Source of the DNA: Microbacterium aurantiacum
Lineage (GTDB): Bacteria; Actinomycetota; Actinomycetes; Actinomycetales; Microbacteriaceae
Direction of reading: 5' to 3'
Assembly (NCBI RefSeq): GCF_021654035.1
Contig: NZ_JAJPDW010000001.1
Span: 806,001-870,000 of the forward strand
Length of the DNA stretch: 64,000 nt
Below are positions 58,255-64,000 of the stretch, piece by piece. Each line of letters starts with the position of its first letter. Positions within the stretch are counted from its first letter, which is position 1. Under the pieces are notes generated by a model. It had not been told where the DNA came from, did no database searches, and saw only the letters and a program-made list of their open reading frames with translations. A program made the position numbers and the translations under genes.

Positions 58255-59646
58255 TCAGAAGGGTGCGGGTTCGGGCGGCGGTGCGCCGCCACTCTCGTCC
58301 GGCGGTGGTGCCCCACTTCCGGACGGCATGAATCTCACCAAGGGTGCCGGTGGATGGTCGATGTAGATCCGCCCGGTCGGTGAGGTCCATTCCAGGACTC
58401 CGCCGCCGAGTTGCCGGACGCCCCAGGACGTGAATTGCTTCATCGAGTGGTGTCGTTGACATAGGTGGCAGAGGTTCCGGATGTCGGTAGGGCCGCCGAG
58501 GGCGTAGTCGAGGGTGTGGTCGAGTTCGCAGCGGATCGCGGGCCGTCGGCATCCGGGGAACCGGCAATGCCGGTCCCGTGCCCGCAGCAGTCTGGCCATG
58601 GAGGCGGTGCGCCGGTAGGAGTCGGTGCACAGAACCTGCCCCGACACCGGGTGCACCACCAGGCGCTCCCAGGTCGCGACGGCTCCGGCCAACGCCCGGG
58701 CGGTCGCGGGGTCGATCGGTGCGGATCCGACGAGGTCAGCGGTGGTGGTGTCGTTCGCCGGATCGTCATCTCGACCCAGCAGTGCCAACGCGGGGACGAC
58801 GACCTGTACTTTCGCGCGGATCATCCCCAGCGTCCCGTTGCCGTCTCCGTCGATGGTGGGGTCGGCGAGGGGGGATCCGGTGAGGAGCATGTCGCAGAGG
58901 ATGTCCGCGCGGATCTGATCCCGTGTGCGGCAGTCCGGCTCTGCCTCGGCGTCATCCGCGTCGGGATCCGTCTCGCCAGGAGCGGGGGTGTTGCGGGCGT
59001 CGATGATCGACGACGCCTGCTCGGTGAGGCGGTCGCTGATCCCCTCCGCCAACAGGGTCGGGAGGGTCGCGACGAGTTCGGACATCCCATCCCGCAACGG
59101 CGTGACACTCACCCGCCGTTCCTCGCGAGCCTTCGCATGCCGCTCCGCCAAAGTGCGGGGGTGCAGCTCCTGCGCGAGATGTTCGAGGCGATCCTTCACC
59201 CGCCCGACCGATTGACCCACGCAAAGCTCCGCGGCGGCCGCGTCGAACTCCGCCCGCCCATCGCGGGGCAGCGCCGTCCCGCACCGGAGCACGGCGGTGG
59301 CATGACCACGGGTGATCCGCCCCGCTTCCCACGCCGCGAGAGTCGCGGGGTAGCATTCCACCCACTCCACCGCCTGGGTGATCTGCGCCTGCATCGACCG
59401 GTCGGTCGTGAACGTCACCCCGGCAAGTTCCGCCGCGACGGAGCGGTAGACCATCTCCTGCGACCGCACTGACGCCGCCTGGCGCCGCGACACCCGCTCC
59501 GCAATCGCCCCCGCCCGGGCCTGATTGCGGACGTTGCCGACCTCCATGGCACCCAGCGCCGGTGTCATGGTCTCCGCATACTGCGCGACCTCGTCGAGTT
59601 CGGCGAGGTCTTCTTCGCTGAACTCGATCAACCGGCTCGTATTCAT
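58255..59646 (-). CDS. DUF222 / HNH endonuclease-domain protein
   Basis: A 463-aa protein with the DUF222 (13E12-type) helical domain (~30-330) and an HNH nuclease domain near 350-410: CRFPGCRRPAIRCELDHTLD and LCHLCQRHH give the zinc Cys and catalytic His. The C terminus is Pro/Gly/Glu-rich. Actinobacteria, especially Microbacteriaceae, carry many copies of unknown role. The ATG lies 6 nt after TAGTCT (minus strand 59658-59653). Confidence 0.9.
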   Translation of the reverse strand: MNTSRLIEFSEEDLAELDEVAQYAETMTPALGAMEVGNVRNQARAGAIAERVSRRQAASVRSQEMVYRSVAAELAGVTFTTDRSMQAQITQAVEWVECYPATLAAWEAGRITRGHATAVLRCGTALPRDGRAEFDAAAAELCVGQSVGRVKDRLEHLAQELHPRTLAERHAKAREERRVSVTPLRDGMSELVATLPTLLAEGISDRLTEQASSIIDARNTPAPGETDPDADDAEAEPDCRTRDQIRADILCDMLLTGSPLADPTIDGDGNGTLGMIRAKVQVVVPALALLGRDDDPANDTTTADLVGSAPIDPATARALAGAVATWERLVVHPVSGQVLCTDSYRRTASMARLLRARDRHCRFPGCRRPAIRCELDHTLDYALGGPTDIRNLCHLCQRHHSMKQFTSWGVRQLGGGVLEWTSPTGRIYIDHPPAPLVRFMPSGSGAPPPDESGGAPPPEPAPF

Positions 59647-59781
59647 ATTCGAAGACTAGCGACAGGCTCCGACATTTACCTAGTAGTTTTCATCGAGACT
59701 GCATCCTCCCGTCGAGACTGCGTACTCGACAGCCGGTCGGCGCGTTGATCGTCACTGCTCATGAATGAATTCTCCGTCGCG

Positions 59782-59844
59782 TTGACGATCAGAATACCCC
59801 TGGGGGTATAGTTGTGCCCAGGTTCAGAATACCCCCTTGGGTAT
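59782..59844 (+). promoter_or_regulatory. Promoter with two CsoR/CstR-type operators
   Basis: TTGACG (59782-59787) and TATAGT (59807-59812) are 19 bases apart. Between them sits the perfect dyad ATACCCCTGGGGGTAT (59794-59809); a second site ATACCCCCTTGGGTAT follows at 59829-59844. Both match sites of the CsoR/CstR family. Because a persulfide dioxygenase follows, a persulfide-sensing CstR is the more likely ligand. Confidence 0.8.
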
Positions 59845-59863
59845 CGATGGAAAGGGAGAGAAG

Positions 59864-60049
59864 ATGTGTCGAGCCACGAAGTGCCGAACCTGCGGGAAGA
59901 CGACCTGGGCGGGCTGCGGCCAGCACGTGTCCTCCGTACGCGCGTCCGTGCCCGCGTCACAGTGGTGCAACGGCAACCACACACGCGGTGAAGTTCAGGC
60001 GGCGCAGACGACGCAGAGCGGGTTCTTCTCGCGTCTGTTCGGGCGGTGA
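59864..60049 (+). CDS. Cys-rich 61-aa protein of the persulfide operon
   Basis: Starts MCRATKCRTCGKTTWAGCGQ. Cysteines at 2, 7, 10, 18 and 35, plus His residues, look like a zinc-ribbon or other metal/thiol site. GGGAGAG precedes the ATG. Similar small Cys-rich hypothetical proteins are known from actinobacteria, but no function is assigned. The position between the CstR-type operators and the persulfide dioxygenase suggests a role in sulfur or metal handling. Confidence 0.75.
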   Translation: MCRATKCRTCGKTTWAGCGQHVSSVRASVPASQWCNGNHTRGEVQAAQTTQSGFFSRLFGR

Positions 60050-60055
60050 TCGACG

Positions 60056-60136
60056 ATGACGACCATTGATCCCTCGCGCGAGCTGGACATGGATGATGTC
60101 CGCCGCCAGATCGCCGCCGCCAAGACGGAAGCCTGA
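60056..60136 (+). CDS. Possible 26-aa small ORF
   Basis: ATG at 60056, TGA at 60134-60136, encoding MTTIDPSRELDMDDVRRQIA and then AAKTEA. It lies 6 bases after the Cys-rich gene and 12 before the persulfide dioxygenase gene, and fills the space as an operon gene would. No Shine-Dalgarno sequence and no homolog are recognised. It could be a degenerate gene start or only a spacer. Confidence 0.35.
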   Translation: MTTIDPSRELDMDDVRRQIAAAKTEA

Positions 60137-60148
60137 AAGCAGACACCC

Positions 60149-61567
60149 ATGCTCCTCGAACGCTTGTATGACGACGATCTCGCGCACGCCAGCTACCTGA
60201 TCGGCTGCCAGCGCACCGGTGAAGCGATCGTGGTCGACCCCCGCCGCGACGTGCAGGTCTACCTCGACCTCGCCGCGAACCACGGTATGACCATCACCGC
60301 CGTCACCGAGACTCACATCCACGCCGACTACCTCTCCGGTACCCGCGAACTCGCCGCCCGCACGGGAGCGACGATGTACGTCTCCGCCGAGGGTGGGCCC
60401 GGCTGGCAGTACGGTCCCGGATTCGATGACGCCATCCGGATGCTGCACGGTGAGCGCATCGCCCTCGGCAACCTCGCTGTCGAGGGGGTGCACACCCCCG
60501 GCCACACCCCGGAGCATCTTTCGTTCCTCGTCACCGATGGAGCCGCCGCCTCCGATCCGGGCTACTTCCTCAGCGGCGACTTCGTCTTCGTCGGCGACAT
60601 CGGCCGTCCCGACCTGCTCGACGAAGCCGCCGGCGGCATCGACACCCGCTTCCAGGGCGCGCGCGATCTGTTCGCCAGCCTTCGCGACCGCTTCCTCACC
60701 CTCCCGGACTATGTGCAGGTCCTCCCCGCGCACGGGTCCGGATCGGCATGCGGCAAGGCCCTCGGCGCAGTCCCCACCTCGACCGTCGGATACGAGCGAC
60801 GCTTCGCCTGGTGGGCACCGTACCTGGCCGCCGGCGACGAGCAGGGCTTCATCGACGCCCTCCTGGGCGACCAGCCTGACGCGCACGCATACTTCGCCCG
60901 GATGAAGCGGCAGAACCGCACCGGGCCCGCTCTGCTGGGCGAGCTCGCACCCCTGCCGCAGATCGACGCCTCGGAACTGTCCGCCGCACTGGACGAGAAC
61001 AGCGTCATCCTCCTCGACACCCGCCACCACTCGCAGGTGCACCAGGGCACCGTGCCTGGCGCGCTCAACGTCCCCGGCCAAGGGAAAGCCGCCAGCTACG
61101 CCGCCTGGGTCTACGACCCTGAAACGGAGACGCGCCCGATCGTCGTTCTGGCTGACTCGACCGATGCGGCCGGGCGGTTCCGCGACCACCTGTTGCGGGT
61201 GGGGATCGACGCCGTCCACGGCTTCACCGCAACCCTCGACGGACTGCGACTCGCGGAGCCGAAGACGATCGCCCCCACGGACATCGAGCAGACGGAGCAC
61301 GCCCTCCTCCTCGATGTGCGCAACCGCACCGAGTACAACGCGGGACACATTCCCGGTGCCACGCAGCTCTCCGGCGGTCGCGCTCTCTGGCACACCGAAG
61401 AGCTCCCGGCTTCGGGCGTCATCCTCACCTACTGCCAGAGCGGTGTGCGCAACAGCGTCGTCGCCAGCGCCCTGCGCCGCGCCGGTCACGACGTCATCGA
61501 GATCGACGGCAGCTACCGCGCCTGGCTCGCCGCAACGGGGACGCAACCAGCAGTGAATGCCGCCTGA
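60149..61567 (+). CDS. Persulfide dioxygenase-rhodanese fusion (CstB/Blh-like)
   Basis: A 472-aa protein. The metallo-beta-lactamase-fold dioxygenase part (~1-245) has THIHADYLSG (HxHxD), HTPGHTPEHLSF and SGDFVFVGDIGRPDL, the metal ligands of ETHE1-like enzymes. Two rhodanese domains follow. The first (~270-360) lacks a Cys in its active loop (ADSTDAAGR); the second (~370-465) has CQSGVRN. This layout equals CstB, which oxidises persulfides to thiosulfate. It is controlled by the CstR-type operators upstream. Confidence 0.93.
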   Translation: MLLERLYDDDLAHASYLIGCQRTGEAIVVDPRRDVQVYLDLAANHGMTITAVTETHIHADYLSGTRELAARTGATMYVSAEGGPGWQYGPGFDDAIRMLHGERIALGNLAVEGVHTPGHTPEHLSFLVTDGAAASDPGYFLSGDFVFVGDIGRPDLLDEAAGGIDTRFQGARDLFASLRDRFLTLPDYVQVLPAHGSGSACGKALGAVPTSTVGYERRFAWWAPYLAAGDEQGFIDALLGDQPDAHAYFARMKRQNRTGPALLGELAPLPQIDASELSAALDENSVILLDTRHHSQVHQGTVPGALNVPGQGKAASYAAWVYDPETETRPIVVLADSTDAAGRFRDHLLRVGIDAVHGFTATLDGLRLAEPKTIAPTDIEQTEHALLLDVRNRTEYNAGHIPGATQLSGGRALWHTEELPASGVILTYCQSGVRNSVVASALRRAGHDVIEIDGSYRAWLAATGTQPAVNAA

Positions 61568-61604
61568 ACCTCCAGGAGCCCAACGCCCCACGTAGGCTCG
61601 ACGG

Positions 61605-62078
61605 ATGATCACCGCCGACGATGACACGATCGCCGACTTCTGGGGCGAGTGCCGCGCGGTCGTCGACGGGCTGCCGGATGCCGCGCCGGAGGCGTGGGCG
61701 TTCGGTGCGACGCCCGAGCATGCGGACCAGCTCCTCGCGCTCGTCCTCGCGGGAACCAAGACGGCGACCTCGTCGGCGCTCTGGGATTTCGAAGCGGACG
61801 GGGAAGAGGTCCCGGAGGTCGGGAGCTGGAACATCATCCTCGACGGAAGCGGGCGGCCGACGGCCCTCGTGCAGACCGTCGGCATCACGATCGTGCCGTT
61901 CGACGAGGTCACCGCCGCCCACGCATACGCCGAAGGAGAGGACGACCGCTCGCTCGCGTCATGGCGCGACGAACACGAGAAGTACTGGCGCCGATTCTCC
62001 ACCAGCACGCGCGGGTTCGACCGACGGATGCCGATCGTGTGCGAGGACCTTCGACTGGTCCACGCGCGAGGCGCTTAG
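61605..62078 (+). CDS. ASCH-domain protein
   Basis: A 157-aa protein. ALVLAGTKTATSSALWDFEA is the ASCH core motif (GxKxxT/S), followed by VPEVGSWNIILDGSGRPTAL and a C-terminal FSTSTRGFDRRMPIVCEDLR strand. ASCH is a PUA-like fold thought to bind RNA; some act as amidohydrolases on modified nucleosides. TAGGCT lies 6 nt before the ATG. It overlaps the convergent LLM gene by 4 bases. Confidence 0.9.
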   Translation: MITADDDTIADFWGECRAVVDGLPDAAPEAWAFGATPEHADQLLALVLAGTKTATSSALWDFEADGEEVPEVGSWNIILDGSGRPTALVQTVGITIVPFDEVTAAHAYAEGEDDRSLASWRDEHEKYWRRFSTSTRGFDRRMPIVCEDLRLVHARGA

Positions 62079-63118
62079 GCCTGCGCGCCCGCCCGCGCCC
62101 CGACCCAGCCGAGCGCCGGCGCGACGTACTTCGCGAACGACTCGACGATCCGCAGGTTGAACTCCACGCCCAGCTGGCTGGGGATGGTGATCATCAGCGT
62201 GTCGGCAGCGGCGATCGCGGCATCCTGCAGCAGCTGCTCGACGAGCACGTCGGGCTCGGCAGCGTAGGACTTCCCGAACGTCGAGGTCATCCCGTCGATC
62301 ATGCCGATCTGGTCGCCGTCCTGGCGGCCGCCGAAGTACATGTGCTCCTCGGCGGTCGTGATCGGGATGATCGAGCGGCTCACAGACACGCGCGGCTCGC
62401 CCGCGTGGCCGGCCTCGCGCCACGCGGCGCGGAACGCGTCGATCTGCTCGGCCTGCAGGATGTCGAACGGTCGGCCGTCGGCAGAAGTCAGCAGCGTCGA
62501 CGACATGAGGTTCACACCGGTGCGGCCCGCCCATTCGGCGGAGTCGCGGTTGCCGGCACCCCACCACACGCGGGAGCGGAGACCGGGGGAGTGCGGCTCG
62601 ATGCGCTGCATCCCGGTCGCACCGCGGCTGAACGGGCTCGCGGGGTCGCGCTCGGCGAGACCCTCGCCGTCGATCGCGCGGAGGAAGAGGTCCATGTGCT
62701 CGCGGGCGAGGTCGGCGCCGCGGGGGTCGGCCGATCCGGTGTAGCCGAAGGTCTCGTACCCGCGGACGACCGTCTCGGGTGACCCGCGGCTCACGCCGAG
62801 GGCGAGGCGTCCGCCGGAGATCAGGTCGACGGCTGCCGCCTCTTCCGCGAGGTAGAGGGGGTTCTCGTACCGCATGTCGATGACGCCGGTGCCGACCTCG
62901 ATGCGCTCGGTGCGAGCGGCGATCGCCGAGAGGAGCGGCATGGGTGCGGCCTGCTGCCGGGCGAAGTGGTGGACGCGGAAGTACGCGCCGTCGACCCCGA
63001 GGTCATCCATCCCCTGGGCGAGGTCGATGGCCTGGAGCATGGAGTCCCCGGCGGTGAGGATGCGTCCGCCGCCGAGCGGGCCGTAGTGGCCGAACGAGAG
63101 GGTGCCGAATCGCTGCAT
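62075..63118 (-). CDS. LLM-class flavin-dependent oxidoreductase
   Basis: A 347-aa luciferase-like monooxygenase fold. GVDGAYFRVHHFARQQAAPM, VGTGVIDMRYENPLYLAEEA, GRLALGVSRGSPE and VWWGAGNRDSAEWAGRTGVN follow the family pattern. It uses reduced FMN or F420; which one cannot be told. The ATG at 63118 was preferred to an upstream ATG at 63175 because the first 19 residues do not match the family. Confidence 0.88.
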   Translation of the reverse strand: MQRFGTLSFGHYGPLGGGRILTAGDSMLQAIDLAQGMDDLGVDGAYFRVHHFARQQAAPMPLLSAIAARTERIEVGTGVIDMRYENPLYLAEEAAAVDLISGGRLALGVSRGSPETVVRGYETFGYTGSADPRGADLAREHMDLFLRAIDGEGLAERDPASPFSRGATGMQRIEPHSPGLRSRVWWGAGNRDSAEWAGRTGVNLMSSTLLTSADGRPFDILQAEQIDAFRAAWREAGHAGEPRVSVSRSIIPITTAEEHMYFGGRQDGDQIGMIDGMTSTFGKSYAAEPDVLVEQLLQDAAIAAADTLMITIPSQLGVEFNLRIVESFAKYVAPALGWVGARAGAQA

Positions 63119-63203
63119 GCTCGTCCGAACGTCACAGTCGCGGCATCCATTCCCGTGAATGGGAAGTGTCCGCACATCACACGGAACTACGTACCATCGG
63201 CGG

Positions 63204-63935
63204 GTGGCTCACCGAACGCACCCCCGCCCCACCGCGATCACGCTCCGCCCCGTGGCCCTGGCGTACCGGCTGGTCGCACTCGGCCTCATCGCAACCGGCG
63301 TCATCCGCCTGCTCGATCTGTTCACCGCCGACCCGAGCTGGAAGACCCTGCTGTACTTCACGGCGCTGAGCAACGTCGCCGCGACGGTCTGGATGCTGTT
63401 CCTCGTCGTCGCGACCGTCCGCGACCTGACCCGCCACGGGGCGCGCGGCACGACCGAGCCGCTCCCGCGGATCCAGGGCGCGGTGATGATGGCGCTCGTG
63501 GTGACGATGCTCGTCTACACGGTCGTGCTCGTGCCGAGCCTCACCCAGGACCCCGCCTACGAGGCCTACACGCTCACCGACTCGCTCGTGCACGTCATCT
63601 CGCCGCTGCTCATCGTCGGCGAGTGGCTGCTGCTGCGCACCAAGGGGCGGATGCGGTGGCTCGATCCGCTGGCGTGGGCGCTGTTTCCCCTGGCCTACCT
63701 CGCGCTCGCCTTCATCTACGGCGCTCTCGGCGGCGAGTTCGAGCCCGGGGTGAACCATCCCTATCCGTTCATGGACGTCGGCGCGCTCGGCGTCGGGGGC
63801 GTCGCCCTGTGGATCCTCGCCCTCGTGGTCGTGCTCGAGGCCTTCGGGTTCCTCCTGGTGGCCATCGACCGGGGTCTCGGTACCCTCGCCGCGAAGCGTG
63901 CGCAAGAGGTCGCCCCGGTGCGCGCACGGGTCTAG
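63204..63935 (+). CDS. Pr6Pr-family membrane protein
   Basis: A 243-aa protein with about six membrane helices. It begins AHRTHPRPTAITLRPVALAY; LYFTALSNVAATVWML and LTDSLVHVISPLLIVGEWLL carry the conserved Asn and His residues of Pr6Pr/FAR-17a-like proteins, and YPFMDVGALG is the C-terminal motif. Function unknown. GTG 63204 was chosen because TACCAT (63192-63197) lies exactly 6 nt upstream; the longer frame to 63159 adds a non-conserved lead. Confidence 0.85.
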   Translation: MAHRTHPRPTAITLRPVALAYRLVALGLIATGVIRLLDLFTADPSWKTLLYFTALSNVAATVWMLFLVVATVRDLTRHGARGTTEPLPRIQGAVMMALVVTMLVYTVVLVPSLTQDPAYEAYTLTDSLVHVISPLLIVGEWLLLRTKGRMRWLDPLAWALFPLAYLALAFIYGALGGEFEPGVNHPYPFMDVGALGVGGVALWILALVVVLEAFGFLLVAIDRGLGTLAAKRAQEVAPVRARV

Positions 63936-63944
63936 CGTGTGCGC

Positions 63945-64000
63945 ATGGGCACCTCCTCGTACGACCTGATCGTCATCGGCGCCGGACCCGTCGGGGAGAA
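63945..64000 (+). CDS. FAD/NAD(P)-dependent oxidoreductase (start only)
   Basis: The first 18 codons, MGTSSYDLIVIGAGPVGE, carry the N-terminal FAD-binding GxGxxG loop of dihydrolipoamide dehydrogenase/mercuric reductase-like flavoproteins. The gene runs off the right edge. TAGCGT (63933-63938) ends 6 nt before the ATG and includes the stop of the preceding gene. Confidence 0.75.
   Translation, partial: MGTSSYDLIVIGAGPVGE

Noticed and set aside
59794..59844. Copper-efflux operon under CsoR
   Set aside because: No copper ATPase or chaperone follows the operators; the downstream gene is a persulfide dioxygenase.
1..64000. CRISPR arrays, IS elements, tRNA or rRNA genes, replication origin
   Set aside because: No regularly spaced repeats, transposase-like proteins, cloverleaf sequences, rRNA cores or DnaA-box clusters were seen on reading through.

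Overview
The window is a chromosomal segment of a high-GC actinobacterium, most likely a member of the Microbacteriaceae close to Microbacterium. The evidence is a GC content near 70 %, dense gene packing with 4-base ATGA/GTGA overlaps, frequent GTG starts, DUF222-HNH and DUF559 proteins, a DtxR-type iron box, many leaderless promoters, and the recurring heptamer GGATGCC. I see no rRNA, tRNA, CRISPR array, insertion sequence or prophage.

Layout. 0-2.7 kb: end of nusG, a DUF559 endonuclease gene flanked by two related hairpins, then rplK-rplA. 2.7-12.1 kb: accessory genes separating rplA from rplJ. These are a divergent LysE exporter/LysR regulator pair, a quinone-oxidoreductase-like enzyme, a DHA2 drug exporter with its MarR regulator under three operators, a YqaJ-type exonuclease and an iron ABC importer (fbpABC) behind an iron box. 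12.1-13.4 kb: rplJ-rplL with an L10 leader. 13.4-20.4 kb: a LacI regulator, an alpha-glycoside ABC importer without its own ATPase, and a GH36 alpha-galactosidase. 20.5-29.2 kb: a CtpE-like P-type ATPase, small membrane proteins, the DUF3105/DUF305 pair, a Bcr/CflA exporter, a PAP2 phosphatase and a HerA-like ATPase.

29.2-53.1 kb: a molybdenum region. It holds an FdhF/YdeP-family molybdoenzyme, a membrane-anchored SF2 helicase-like protein, mogA-moaE, the opposing operon moeB-moeA-moaC-mobA-DUF6457-moaD, an HTH-Mop protein with modABC, and moaA-fdhD followed by a Cys-containing winged-helix regulator. The cytochrome bd operon cydABDC lies within it, with two GntR-type operators at its promoter. 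Together these genes import molybdate, build and modify molybdenum cofactor, sulfurate a formate-dehydrogenase-like enzyme (FdhD) and supply a high-affinity terminal oxidase.

53.1-64 kb: stress and housekeeping genes (CsbD, Lon-N domain protein, aldo/keto reductase, RNase H, a transglycosylase-like protein, a lipoprotein, a DUF222-HNH protein). A small sulfide/persulfide operon follows: two CsoR/CstR-type operators, a Cys-rich 61-aa protein and a persulfide dioxygenase-rhodanese fusion. The window ends with an ASCH protein, an LLM flavin oxidoreductase, a Pr6Pr-type membrane protein and the first codons of a flavoprotein.

Most promising observations: the membrane-anchored helicase inside the molybdenum region, the hairpin-flanked DUF559 gene, the persulfide operon with its uncharacterised Cys-rich protein, twenty genes whose start codon sits about 6 nt after a -10-like hexamer (leaderless mRNAs), and the over-represented GGATGCC word that also builds terminator stems.
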